This document shows positions 45,052 to 54,167 of a stretch of 64,000 bases of DNA, in pieces. The notes below the pieces were generated by a model. The model saw nothing but the letters and a program-made list of their open reading frames with translations, made no database searches and was not told where the DNA came from. The stretch spans positions 434,001 through 498,000 of the forward strand of contig NZ_LIYH01000006.1 of the NCBI RefSeq assembly GCF_001905885.1, given 5' to 3'. The stretch is from Streptomyces sp. CB03234. GTDB taxonomy: Bacteria; Actinomycetota; Actinomycetes; Streptomycetales; Streptomycetaceae. How positions within the stretch are numbered: the first letter of the stretch is position 1; the number at the start of each line of letters is the position of its first letter. The translations under genes were made by a program, and so were the position numbers.

Positions 45052-47103
45052 GTGCCGGACAACGCAGCAGAGGTGACCGCGGCCGGGATCGCCCGCCTCG
45101 CCGGGGTGGGACGGGCCGCCGTCAGCAACTGGCGCCGTCGGCACGCCGACTTCCCCAAGCCCGTCGGCGGCACGGAGACCAGCCCCTCCTTCGCCCTGGC
45201 CGACGTCGAACGGTGGCTGCGCGCCCAGGGCAAGCTCGCCGAGGTACCGCTGCGTGAACGTGTCTGGCAGCAGATCGCCGGGCACCCGGCCGGGGCGGTC
45301 GCCGCGCTCGTGCACGCAGGCTGCGCCCTCCTCGTCGTACGGGAGAGGCCCAGCGGCTGGCTGGAGCTGGCCGCCGTGTCCGACGAGCGGATGACCGAGC
45401 TGCTGCCCACGGCCCTGGAGGAGGTCCTGACGCTCCGCTTCGGGATCGAACGGGCCGTCCCCACCCCGCCCCCGACCGAACTCGCGCCCTCCGTCCCGCT
45501 GCTGCGCGCCGTCGCCGAGCTCGCCGCCGAAGCCGGCGCCCGGCAGGCCTTCGAGTTCCTCCTCGGCCGCCACCTGGACGCCAACCCGCGCCAGTACACC
45601 CTCACCCCGCCCGGCCCCGCCGCGCTCATGGCCCGACTCGCCGGCCCCGCCCGGACGGTGCTCGACCCCGCCTCCGGCACCGGCGCCCTGCTGCGCGCCG
45701 TCGCCGAACCCGCCGCCCTGTACGCCCAGGAGACCGACCGCGACCTCGCCGCGCTCACGGCCCTCCGGCTGGCCCTGCACTCCGGCGCAGAGGTCCGCGC
45801 CCGGATCGGCGACTCGCTGCGCGCCGACGCGTTCGGGCAGCTCACCGCCGACGCGGTGCTCTGCCACCCGCCGTTCAACGAACGCAACTGGGGCCACGAC
45901 GAACTCGCCTACGACCCGCGCTGGGAGTACGGCTTCCCCGCCCGCACCGAGTCCGAACTGGCCTGGGTCCAGCACGCCCTGGCCCGGCTGCGCCCCGGCG
46001 GCACCGCCGTCCTGCTGATGCCCCCCGCCGCCGCCTCCCGCCGCTCCGGCCGCCGCATCCGCGCCGACCTGCTGCGCCGCGGCGCGCTGCGGGCGGTCGT
46101 CGCCCTCCCGGCCGGGGCGGCACCCCCGTACGGCATCCCGCTCCACCTGTGGGTGCTGCGCAAGCCCGTCGCGGGCGCCCCCGCCTCACCGGAACTGCTG
46201 CTCGTCGACACCGCCGAGCACACCGACGCGGGCCGCGACAAGCTGGACTGGCCGGCCGTCCAGACCGCCGTACTGGACGCGTGGCTGCCCTTCGACAGAC
46301 ACGGCACCGTCGCCGAACAGCCCGGCGCCCACCGCTCGGTACCGGTCATCGAACTGCTCGACGACGACGTGGACCTCGCCCCCGCCCGCCACCTCCCGCC
46401 CCCGGCCGCCGCCGGCGGCGCTGAGGAACTGGCCGGGGTGCGCGACCGGCTCACGGCCGTCCTGCGCCGCACCGCCGAACTCACCCCGCTCCCCGCGCGG
46501 CCCGCGGCGCACGCCGAACCCGCCCGCCTCCCCGGCGTCACCGTCGGCGAACTCGCCCGCACCGGCGCCCTCGAACTGCGTACGGGCGGCTCGGGCACCG
46601 CCGGCGGGGCCGTCACCGTCCGCGGGGCCGGCACCGTCCTCACCGAGCATGACGTCCTGACCGGCCAGGCCCCCTCCGGAAGCCTCGCCGAAGGCACCGG
46701 CGAGGAGCCCGTGCTCGTACGCGCCGGTGACGTCGTCGTCCCCGTCCTCGGCGGCGGCTCCATCGCCCGGGTCGTCGACGAGGACACCGAGGGCGCCGCC
46801 CTCGGCCGCAACCTCCAGCTGCTGCGCCCCGAGCCCGCCGCGCTCGACCCCTGGTTCCTGGCCGGCTTCCTGCGCGGCACCGCCAACAACCGGCAGGCCA
46901 GCAGCTACGCGTCCACCGCCACCCGCCTCGACGTACGGCGCCTCCAACTGCCCCGCCTCCCGCTCGCCGACCAGCGGCGGTACGGCGAACGGTTCCGGGC
47001 GCTGGCCGAGTTCGAGGAGGCGCTGCGCGTCACGGGGCGGCTGGGCGAGCGGCTGGTGCGGGGCATGTACGACGGGCTGACGGACGGCACGGTCGAGGCC
47101 TGA
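45052..47103 (+). CDS. HsdM-like N6-adenine DNA methylase with HTH and HsdS-like tail
   Basis: 683 residues. N-terminal DNA-binding segment (TAAGIARLAGVGRAAVSNWRRRHADFPKP), then an HsdM-like core with SAM motif DPASGTGALLRA (about 205) and the catalytic region VLCHPPFNERNWG, where the first residue of the usual NPPF/Y box is histidine. The C-terminal 180 residues (LPGVTVGELARTGALELR ... FLAGFLRG, LPLADQRRYGERFRAL) resemble a type I specificity half-subunit. No restriction subunit is adjacent. Known actinobacterial relatives share the HPPF variant (memory), so it may not methylate by the usual route or may bind DNA as a regulator. GTG 45052 follows AAGGAG. Confidence 0.85.
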   Translation: MPDNAAEVTAAGIARLAGVGRAAVSNWRRRHADFPKPVGGTETSPSFALADVERWLRAQGKLAEVPLRERVWQQIAGHPAGAVAALVHAGCALLVVRERPSGWLELAAVSDERMTELLPTALEEVLTLRFGIERAVPTPPPTELAPSVPLLRAVAELAAEAGARQAFEFLLGRHLDANPRQYTLTPPGPAALMARLAGPARTVLDPASGTGALLRAVAEPAALYAQETDRDLAALTALRLALHSGAEVRARIGDSLRADAFGQLTADAVLCHPPFNERNWGHDELAYDPRWEYGFPARTESELAWVQHALARLRPGGTAVLLMPPAAASRRSGRRIRADLLRRGALRAVVALPAGAAPPYGIPLHLWVLRKPVAGAPASPELLLVDTAEHTDAGRDKLDWPAVQTAVLDAWLPFDRHGTVAEQPGAHRSVPVIELLDDDVDLAPARHLPPPAAAGGAEELAGVRDRLTAVLRRTAELTPLPARPAAHAEPARLPGVTVGELARTGALELRTGGSGTAGGAVTVRGAGTVLTEHDVLTGQAPSGSLAEGTGEEPVLVRAGDVVVPVLGGGSIARVVDEDTEGAALGRNLQLLRPEPAALDPWFLAGFLRGTANNRQASSYASTATRLDVRRLQLPRLPLADQRRYGERFRALAEFEEALRVTGRLGERLVRGMYDGLTDGTVEA

Positions 47104-47126
47104 GCGGCGGCCGTCGGCGATCAGTT

Positions 47127-47162
47127 CGACAACGGTTACGCACAACCCGGACGCCGTTGTCG
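47127..47162 (+). terminator. Hairpin after the methylase gene
   Basis: CGACAACGG and its exact complement 18 bases later; lies between the methylase stop and the next gene (47231). Terminator or operator. Confidence 0.5.
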
Positions 47163-47230
47163 GTGTCGATGTATACGCTCGTCTTCTTGTCCGACTCGCC
47201 ACGTCGGCGCACGTCACCCAGGAGCAGTAA

Positions 47231-47833
47231 ATGCACGGCCACGGCCACGCACCGCCACAGCCAGGGCGCCCCGCCGACAGCACGCTGGTCGCGCTGCGCA
47301 CGCTCTTCGTGGCCCTCACCGTGCTGAGCTGCGGCTTCCTTGCCTGGGCGCCGCTGCTGCGGCTGGCCGTCATCACCCGGAGGATCCTCGACTGGGTGCT
47401 GTTCGGCGTGGTCGTGCTGCTCACCATCGGCGTCTTCGTCTTCCTCGGGGAGACCGTGCCGGAGGACGAGAAGCAGGAGATGAGCGACGGGGCGGCGCTC
47501 ACCTTCGGGGGCTGGATGATCGGCACCATACTGACGGTCACCGTGTACTACTTGATCGTGGAGATACGGCACTTCGGACGGCTCGCCCCGCCGCAGCCCG
47601 TCGGTTACGGCTATCCGCCCGTCACGCCCCCGATCCCGTCCGCCTTTACCCAGCCCATGCACACACCCATGCCCCAGCGGCCCGCCCAGCCGTCCCCGCC
47701 CCAGCCGCAACCGGCGACACCGCCCCCCGCCAAGCCCCCGTCGCAGCGCATCGACCAGGTGCGCGCCGAGCTCGACGAGCTCAGCGACCTCCTCCGCAAC
47801 GACCCCCGCGACCCCTGGGAAGAGCGCCGGTGA
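47231..47833 (+). CDS. Membrane protein with Pro-rich cytoplasmic tail
   Basis: 200 residues: three or four helices between residues 20 and 115 and a Pro/Gln-rich tail ending in a charged helix (QRIDQVRAELDELSDLLRNDP). AGGAG precedes the ATG. Its stop overlaps the kinase gene start (GTGA), so the two are translated together and the protein may be a partner or substrate of the kinase. No family recognised. Confidence 0.75.
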   Translation: MHGHGHAPPQPGRPADSTLVALRTLFVALTVLSCGFLAWAPLLRLAVITRRILDWVLFGVVVLLTIGVFVFLGETVPEDEKQEMSDGAALTFGGWMIGTILTVTVYYLIVEIRHFGRLAPPQPVGYGYPPVTPPIPSAFTQPMHTPMPQRPAQPSPPQPQPATPPPAKPPSQRIDQVRAELDELSDLLRNDPRDPWEERR

Positions 47834-49356
47834 ACGGGCGGATCATCGCCGACCGGTACGAGCTGTCCACCGTCATAGGCCAGGGCGGCATGGGCCAGGT
47901 CTGGACCGCCTACGACGGGCGGCTCGACCGCCGCGTCGCCGTCAAGCTGCTGCGCCCCGACCACATGGCCGCCGCCACCGCCGCCGGCGAGATGCGCCGC
48001 CGCTTCGTCCGCGAGTGCCGCGTCACCGCCCAGGTCTCCCACCCCGGCCTGGTCACCGTGCACGACGCGGGCAGCGACGGTGACGACCTGTACCTGGTCA
48101 TGCAGTACGTGGAGGGCGCCGACCTCGCCGACCACCTCGCCGAGCACGACCCGTACCCCTGGCAGTGGGCGGTGTCCGTCGCCGCCCAGCTGTGCGCCGT
48201 GCTCGCCGCCGTGCACGCCGTGCCGATCGTCCACCGCGACCTCAAGCCGCGCAACGTCATGGTGAAGCCGGACGGCACGGTCACCGTCCTCGACCTGGGC
48301 GTCGCGTCCGTCATCGACACCGACACCACCCGCCTCACCCACACCGGCTCCCCCATCGGCAGCCCCGCCTACATGGCACCCGAGCAGGCCATGGGCGGTG
48401 CCGTCGGCCCGTACACCGACCTGTACGCGCTCGGCGCGCTCCTCCACGAACTGCTGAGCGGGAACGTGCCCTTCTCCGGCTCCACCGCCCTCGGCGTCCT
48501 CCACCGCCACCTGTACGAGCCGCCGGTGCCCGTCCGCCAGCTGCGTCCCGAGATACCCGAGGCCCTCGAAGCCCTGGTGCTGCGGCTGCTCGCCAAGGAC
48601 CCGCAGGCCCGCCCGTCCTGCGCGCAGGAGGTGTACGAGTCCCTCGCCCCGCTGCTGCCCACGCGGGGCGGCCCGGCCGGCCCGCTCGACCCCACGCGCC
48701 CCTTCCTCCGCCCGCACGCCCCCTGGCCGGACCGGGCCACCACGCCCGCGCCCGTACCGCAGCCGGCCGTCCCGCCCGCCGCGAGCCGTCCCGATGTGGC
48801 GGCCGCCGTCGACGAGGTGAAGCGGCTGCTCGGCGAGGGCAGCATCACGCAGGCCGTCGACATCCTCGGCGGGATCCTCCCGGCCGCCGCCGCCGAGCAC
48901 GGTGAGCACTCCCCGGTCGTGCGGATCCTGCGCAAGCAGTACGCGACGACGCTGATGGACGACGGCCAGTACCGGCGGGCCCTGCCCGAGCTGCGGCGCC
49001 TCGCCGAGGACCGCGAGGCCGAGGCGGGCCCGGCCGATCCGCAGACGCTGCAGTTCCGGTACGACGCGGCGCTGTGCCTGGAGCAGCTGGGCGAGACGGC
49101 CGCCGCGCTCGCCGAGTACCGCGCGGTCCTGCCGTACTGCGCGAGCAGCCAGTCGGCCGGCACCGACCCCGCCCGCGCCTTCGACATCCGGCACCGCATC
49201 GGGCACCTGCTGCTCGCGATGGGCGACCACGCGGCGGCCCAGCAGCAGCTGCAGAACCTGTTGTACGACGCGGAGCGGGCGTACGGGCCGTACCACCCGC
49301 TCCCGGCGGAGCTGCGCCGCGCGCTGGAGCGGCAGCAGCGGATGCGGGGCCTATAA
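47830..49356 (+). CDS. Ser/Thr protein kinase with TPR-like C-terminus
   Basis: 508 residues. Complete kinase domain: glycine loop GQGGMGQVW (17-25), K39, HRDLKPRN (D137), DLG in place of DFG (D155), GSPAYMAPEQ activation/P+1 segment. The C-terminal 180 residues contain helical TPR-type repeats (EVKRLLGEGSITQAVDILGGILP, LMDDGQYRRALPELRRLAED, LGETAAALAEYRAVL). There is no membrane helix or PASTA domain, so this is a cytosolic kinase; the coupled upstream membrane protein may tether it. Confidence 0.94.
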   Translation: MNGRIIADRYELSTVIGQGGMGQVWTAYDGRLDRRVAVKLLRPDHMAAATAAGEMRRRFVRECRVTAQVSHPGLVTVHDAGSDGDDLYLVMQYVEGADLADHLAEHDPYPWQWAVSVAAQLCAVLAAVHAVPIVHRDLKPRNVMVKPDGTVTVLDLGVASVIDTDTTRLTHTGSPIGSPAYMAPEQAMGGAVGPYTDLYALGALLHELLSGNVPFSGSTALGVLHRHLYEPPVPVRQLRPEIPEALEALVLRLLAKDPQARPSCAQEVYESLAPLLPTRGGPAGPLDPTRPFLRPHAPWPDRATTPAPVPQPAVPPAASRPDVAAAVDEVKRLLGEGSITQAVDILGGILPAAAAEHGEHSPVVRILRKQYATTLMDDGQYRRALPELRRLAEDREAEAGPADPQTLQFRYDAALCLEQLGETAAALAEYRAVLPYCASSQSAGTDPARAFDIRHRIGHLLLAMGDHAAAQQQLQNLLYDAERAYGPYHPLPAELRRALERQQRMRGL

Positions 49357-49377
49357 GGCTTTAAGGCTTATGAGGCC
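49348..49377. terminator. Bidirectional hairpin across two convergent stops
   Basis: GGCCT and TAAG pair with CTTA and AGGCC around an AT-rich centre; the stem includes the ends of both genes, which stop only 11 bp apart. Confidence 0.55.
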
Positions 49378-50186
49378 GCGGCCGCCCGGCAGTACACCGA
49401 GTCCGCGACCCGCCCGAGACCGGTGAGCCCCGCCGGGCGCGCCCCCGCGTCCGAGCCGAGGACGACGACCGCCCCGGGAGCCGCCAGGTCCCGTACGGCC
49501 GCCAGGTCGTGGTCGCCGTTCACCACGATCACGCCGTAGCGGCGGTCGGAGATCCGCTCCCGTACGTCCGCGTCACCGAACCCGCCCCGCGCAATCCGTA
49601 CCGCGTCGGCCGAACCGTTCCCGCCGCCCAGTGCCAGATTGCCGCGCACCACCTCCTCCCGGGTGGGCGAGGTGTCCAGCGGGTCGACGATCGTCAGCCG
49701 CGCCTCGACGCCGTCGCGCCGCAGCATCCGTTGCAGCGCGGCCGCGAACAGCCCGTGCAGGGTGCCGATCTCCAGCACGTCGCCGTTCGGCGGGGCGAGC
49801 AGCGGGACGGTCGCGAGGCGCCCGCACACGTCCGAGACCGTGCCGGCCAGGCCGCCGGCCCCGAGCGCCTCCACCGCGACCAGGTGGCGGTAGGCGATGG
49901 TGATGTCGTGCCGGGCCCGCTCGCCGCCGTCGCCGGTGACGGCGCGCACTTCGCGTACGAGGGTGTCGACCTGGGTCGCGGTGGGCATCCGGTGTCCGTC
50001 GCGCCCGGCCTGGTCGAGCAGCAGCCCGAGGCCGTAGCTCTGGCGGCGCAGGTCGGCCACTTCGTGGTGCAGGGCGTCGAGGTCTGCCTGGAACGCGGTC
50101 GTCACGCGCTCCATGCGCTGCTCGACCAGGGCGAACGCGGGGCGCAGGACCCGCTTCGCCAGCCGGTTGCTCAGAAGAGAGGGCAT
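49368..50186 (-). CDS. SAM methyltransferase-like protein with N-terminal coiled coil
   Basis: 272 residues. About 20-60 is a coiled coil (FALVEQRMERVTTAFQADLD); the C-terminal half has a Rossmann methyltransferase pattern: DVLEIGTLHGLFAAAL (motif I), LTIVDPLDTS, YGVIVVNGDHDLAAVRDLAAPGAVVV. It resembles class I methyltransferases found among glycan biosynthesis genes. ATG 50186 chosen; a TTG three codons earlier is in frame. It follows the YfhO gene after 10 bp, so it probably acts in the same surface-glycan pathway. Confidence 0.78.
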   Translation of the reverse strand: MPSLLSNRLAKRVLRPAFALVEQRMERVTTAFQADLDALHHEVADLRRQSYGLGLLLDQAGRDGHRMPTATQVDTLVREVRAVTGDGGERARHDITIAYRHLVAVEALGAGGLAGTVSDVCGRLATVPLLAPPNGDVLEIGTLHGLFAAALQRMLRRDGVEARLTIVDPLDTSPTREEVVRGNLALGGGNGSADAVRIARGGFGDADVRERISDRRYGVIVVNGDHDLAAVRDLAAPGAVVVLGSDAGARPAGLTGLGRVADSVYCRAAAAS

Positions 50187-50196
50187 GCGGGGCAAG

Positions 50197-52563
50197 CTAC
50201 GCCGCCCGGCCCGCCGAAGCGGTCACGGCACGGTGGTGCGCGGGTGAAGTCTTGGTGGCGCGCAGGCGACTCGCGCCGCGGACCACCACCAGCACGACGA
50301 GCGCCAGGCCGCCGATGGCGGCACCGGCGCGCAGCCCGGGCGGCCGGAAGGAGCACGAGACCGATGTCCGGTCGCCGCCGACGTCGAACGCCACCAGCCC
50401 GCCGTACGAACCGGCCGGGCGGCCCCCGCAGCGCCAGCCGGCGATGCGGGGGGCGGCCAGGACGGCCGTGCCGCGGGTGCCCGGGGGCAGTTCGGCGCGG
50501 ACGCCGTCGGCGGTGACGTGGACCGTGAGCGCGCCGGTCGCCGTCAGCCGGGCCACGGCAGCCGCGAGCCGGGCCCGGTCCAGGCAGCCGACGCTCCCGG
50601 ACGACGGCACGGCGCCCTTGCCGTCCAGCGTCACCGTCGCGCCCGCCGCCCGCTGCGTACCCAGTGGCGTCATCGGGGCGCGGCGCTTGGGCAGGCCGCC
50701 GCGCAGCTCCACCGGCGGGCCCGCCCCGAGGCGGGCCGTGCCGGTGAAGTCGGGCGCCCACACGAAGACTTCGCTGCCGACCGGGCACGCGCCATCGGCG
50801 GGGAGGTCGTAGACGCGTGACCCGAGCAGCAGCTCCTGGTTGTGGAACGGCGAAGCCCCGTACCGCAGTTCCCGGCCGGCCGGCCGGACCGTCACGAGCG
50901 GCAGGACGTCGGCCCGCCGCACCAGTGAGGAGTCCCGCCACCGCGCGCCCACCCCGAACAGCGCGTCCGTCACCGGGTTGTCCAGGGACTGCAGGTTCCG
51001 CCCGTTCGACGTCCACCCGCCGCCCAGCGCCGCCAGCGTCCGCGTGAGCACCGCCGGGGTGTGGCTGCTGTAGTACGCGGCGCCCTGGCCGCCCACCAGC
51101 AGCGGGTCGTTGCCGGTGAGCTGCGGGCGCCCGGGGTCGGTGCGGTGGCGCGGCCATCCGTCGGCCGCGGCCACCACCGCCGCGCGCGCCTCGTGCGCCG
51201 CGCCCCAGGCCGGGTAGTCGTCCAGCCGCGCGGGCCGCTCCCGGTCGGCGTACGCCGTGGTCGCCGCGGCCTGCCCGACCAGGACGCCCGCCAGCAGGGC
51301 GGCGCCGGCGATCCCGTACCGCCGCGCCCTCAGGCGCACCAGCGCCACCCCGCCCACACCGGCCGCGAGCCCCGCCGCGAACAGCGCGTACGCCCACCCG
51401 GACGCCAGGTCCCCGAAGGCCGCGCCCGCCGCGACCACCCCCAGCACCAGCGACCCGCCGCCCAGTGCCCGCCACCCCGGCCAGCCGTACGACACACCCG
51501 TCCACGCGGCGAGCACGACCACCCCCGCCAGGACGAACGTCTGCCGGTAGGGGCTGCCGTTGGGCGTGGCGAACACATGCCACACCAGGTGGGTCGGCTC
51601 CCACTGCAGCGACAGCACCACCCCCACCACCAGCCCCGTCCATATCCACCGCTCACGCGCCGGCACCCCCCGGTGGAAGGGCAGCACCGCCGCCAGCAGC
51701 AGGGCGCTCGTGCCCAGGAAGACGGCCGGGGTGAAGAAGCCGTACGTCGCCGGCAGCACCCGGGCGGCCACCTCCCCCCACCCGGCGGGCGCGAACTCCC
51801 GCGTCCAGCCCGGGTAGGCGTGCCGTGACCCGAGGAAGACGGGTACCAGGACCGGCGCGGCGAGCCCGATCCCCAGCAGCACCGTCCAGGCCGCCCGCCC
51901 GAGCACCCGCCACCCGCGCACCCCGCTCGCCAGCAGGACCAGCGCCGCGCCGATCGTCGCCATGTAGGCGGTGTAGAAGTTGGCCACCCACGCCACCGCG
52001 ACGACCACCGGCCCCAGCACCGGATGCCGCCTTGTCCGCACCCACTCGCCGACCAGGCACAGCAGCGGGAAGGCGATCAGCCCGTCCAGCCACATCGGGT
52101 TGTACGACGCCTCGATGACGGCCCAGCCGCACAGCGCGTACGAGGCGCCCAGTACCGCCGCGCCCCACCAGGGCCCCGGGCGCTGGGCGAGCAGGAGCAC
52201 GCTCATGGCGGTGGCCGCGACGGCCATTTTCAGGACCGTGATCACATACACGGCGAGGTCGATGTCGTCGCGCGGGAAGAGACCGACGAGCAGCGCGAAC
52301 GGGCTCGTCAGATACGTGCCGAGGTCCGGCAGGAAGCTCGTGCCGTAGCCGGAGGACCAGTTGAGCAGCAGCCCGCCGTCCGCCCGCCCGTGCAGCAGGT
52401 CCCACAGGTGGGCGTGGAAGGGCACGAACTGGTTGCCCAGGTCGTTGACGCCGCGGGTGCGCGGCCCGAAGGGGAAGGTCCGGGCGACGGCGTCACCGGC
52501 GCAGACGGCGAGGGCGGTGAGGAACCCGGCGAGGGTGCCGGCGGCGGGCACGTTTCTCTGCAT
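50197..52563 (-). CDS. YfhO-family membrane glycosyltransferase-like protein
   Basis: About 788 residues with twelve or more membrane helices and a C-terminal extracellular beta region. Family motifs: FGPRTRGVNDLGNQFVPFHAHLWDLL near the N-terminus, SSGYGTSFLPDLGTYLTSPF, SYNPMWLDGLIAFPL. YfhO in Bacillus is involved in glycosylating lipoteichoic acid together with a GT2 enzyme making the lipid-linked sugar, and a GT2/GtrA pair is divergent here. The start at ATG 52563 leads straight into the first helix; ATG 52623 is possible. Confidence 0.88.
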   Translation of the reverse strand: MQRNVPAAGTLAGFLTALAVCAGDAVARTFPFGPRTRGVNDLGNQFVPFHAHLWDLLHGRADGGLLLNWSSGYGTSFLPDLGTYLTSPFALLVGLFPRDDIDLAVYVITVLKMAVAATAMSVLLLAQRPGPWWGAAVLGASYALCGWAVIEASYNPMWLDGLIAFPLLCLVGEWVRTRRHPVLGPVVVAVAWVANFYTAYMATIGAALVLLASGVRGWRVLGRAAWTVLLGIGLAAPVLVPVFLGSRHAYPGWTREFAPAGWGEVAARVLPATYGFFTPAVFLGTSALLLAAVLPFHRGVPARERWIWTGLVVGVVLSLQWEPTHLVWHVFATPNGSPYRQTFVLAGVVVLAAWTGVSYGWPGWRALGGGSLVLGVVAAGAAFGDLASGWAYALFAAGLAAGVGGVALVRLRARRYGIAGAALLAGVLVGQAAATTAYADRERPARLDDYPAWGAAHEARAAVVAAADGWPRHRTDPGRPQLTGNDPLLVGGQGAAYYSSHTPAVLTRTLAALGGGWTSNGRNLQSLDNPVTDALFGVGARWRDSSLVRRADVLPLVTVRPAGRELRYGASPFHNQELLLGSRVYDLPADGACPVGSEVFVWAPDFTGTARLGAGPPVELRGGLPKRRAPMTPLGTQRAAGATVTLDGKGAVPSSGSVGCLDRARLAAAVARLTATGALTVHVTADGVRAELPPGTRGTAVLAAPRIAGWRCGGRPAGSYGGLVAFDVGGDRTSVSCSFRPPGLRAGAAIGGLALVVLVVVRGASRLRATKTSPAHHRAVTASAGRAA

Positions 52564-52689
52564 GGTGGGGCCGAATATGCCAGCGCCTCCGGCCGAAATC
52601 ACCAGCCCCCGGGACCAGTTCATTCAATGGTCGCCTGACCGCCATGTGGAGCGACCGCCACCGACACGCACATCGGTTGTCGTTCTTCC

Positions 52690-53661
52690 GTGCTGATCTC
52701 GATAGTTGTGCCGTGTTTCAACGAAGAGGAGATCATCGGCCGCTTCCACGACCATGTGACCACGGAACTCGTCACCCTCGCGGCGGAATTCGCGGCGGAA
52801 TTCGAGCTGGTCTATGTGGACGACGGAAGTCATGACCGTACCCTCCCCATCCTCGAAGGGATCGCGGCTTCGGACTCCCGTACACGCTATGTCTCCTTCA
52901 GCCGCAATTTCGGCAAGGAGGCGGCGATGCTGGCCGGCCTGCAGCACGCGGGCGGGGACGCGGTCGTCATCATGGACGCCGACCTCCAGCACCCGCCGGA
53001 GCTGATACGCCGCATGCTGCGCCTGCACGGCGAGGGCTTCGACCAGGTGATCGCCCGGCGCACCCGCACGGGCGACCGGGTGACCCGTACCGTCGCCGCC
53101 CGCGCCTACTACCGGCTGATCAACCGGCTCGTCGACGTCGAGCTCGTCGACGGCGTCGGCGACTTCCGGCTGCTGTCGCGCCGGACCGTCGACGCGGTAC
53201 TGGAACTCACCGAGTACAACCGTTTCTCCAAGGGCCTCTTCGCCTGGGTCGGATTCCGCACCACCACCTTCGCGTACGAGAACGCGCGGCGCGAGCAGGG
53301 CCGCTCGAAATGGACCTTCGGCAAGCTGCTCAATTATGGCCTGGACGGTCTGATCTCCTTCAATGACAAACCGCTGCGGGCCGCGCTCTATCTCGGCCTG
53401 CTGCTGGTGTCCCTCGCCACCGCGTATGCCGCCTGGATCGTCGGTGTCGCGCTGGTGAACGGTGTCGACACCCCCGGTTATGTCACCCTGCTGGTGACGG
53501 TCACGGCACTCGCCGGCGTGCAGATGGTGATGCTGGGACTGGTCGGGGAGTATGTGGGCCGTATCTATTACGAGGTGAAACGGCGCCCGCACTTCCTGGT
53601 GAAGGCGACCAACACCCCCTTACCGCACCGACCACCCCGTGGGGAGCTCGTACGCCGATGA
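52690..53661 (+). CDS. GT2 polyprenyl-phosphate sugar transferase (GtrB/DPM1-like)
   Basis: 323 residues. Catalytic domain with SIVVPCFNEEE (4-14), YVDDGSHDRT, SRNFGKEAAMLAGL, MDADLQHPPEL and the RREQGRSKWTF signature, then two C-terminal helices with the GtrB-like KRRPHF ending. Transfers a hexose from a nucleotide sugar to undecaprenyl phosphate on the cytoplasmic face. GTG 52690 begins the fold but has no clear ribosome site. Overlaps the GtrA gene by four bases. Confidence 0.93.
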   Translation: MLISIVVPCFNEEEIIGRFHDHVTTELVTLAAEFAAEFELVYVDDGSHDRTLPILEGIAASDSRTRYVSFSRNFGKEAAMLAGLQHAGGDAVVIMDADLQHPPELIRRMLRLHGEGFDQVIARRTRTGDRVTRTVAARAYYRLINRLVDVELVDGVGDFRLLSRRTVDAVLELTEYNRFSKGLFAWVGFRTTTFAYENARREQGRSKWTFGKLLNYGLDGLISFNDKPLRAALYLGLLLVSLATAYAAWIVGVALVNGVDTPGYVTLLVTVTALAGVQMVMLGLVGEYVGRIYYEVKRRPHFLVKATNTPLPHRPPRGELVRR

Positions 53662-54077
53662 CCGTCCGGGGCCAGATCGTCAGGTTCGCGCTGGTGGGCG
53701 TGGTGAACACCGCCACGTACTACGGCTGCTACCTGTTGTTGCTGACCCTGGGCCTGCCCTATGTGGCCGCGCATGTCGTCGCGTTCCTCACGTCCATGAC
53801 CGGGTCCTTCTTCCTGAACTGCCGCTTCACCTACCGGACCCGTCCGACGTGGCGGAAGTTCCTGCTGTTCCCGCTGACCAATGCCGCGAACTTCGTGATC
53901 ACGACGAGCGGCGTGTGGCTGCTGGTGGACGGGGCGGGCTTCTCCAGCCGGTACGCGCCGCTGGTCGCCGCCGCGGCGGCCATCCCGATCACCTTCGTCG
54001 TCTCCCGGACGATCATGCTGGGTCCCGAGACCGCCCGGACGCGTGAGTCGTTGACCCAAGCAGTGGCTCCGAAGTAG
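53658..54077 (+). CDS. GtrA-family membrane protein
   Basis: 139 residues, four helices, with the GtrA pattern QIVRFALVGVVNTATYYGCY, NCRFTYRT and the ending FVVSRTIMLG. GtrA-like proteins are thought to move or present undecaprenyl-linked sugars. ATGA overlap with the GT2 gene. Confidence 0.93.
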   Translation: MTVRGQIVRFALVGVVNTATYYGCYLLLLTLGLPYVAAHVVAFLTSMTGSFFLNCRFTYRTRPTWRKFLLFPLTNAANFVITTSGVWLLVDGAGFSSRYAPLVAAAAAIPITFVVSRTIMLGPETARTRESLTQAVAPK

Positions 54078-54167
54078 TGGCCTACGCCACGTCCACTGCA
54101 TACCATCGATCACCGCAAGGTCGTTCACTCGTTCACACTGACGCACGACCCACGCCGGGAGGCTCCT

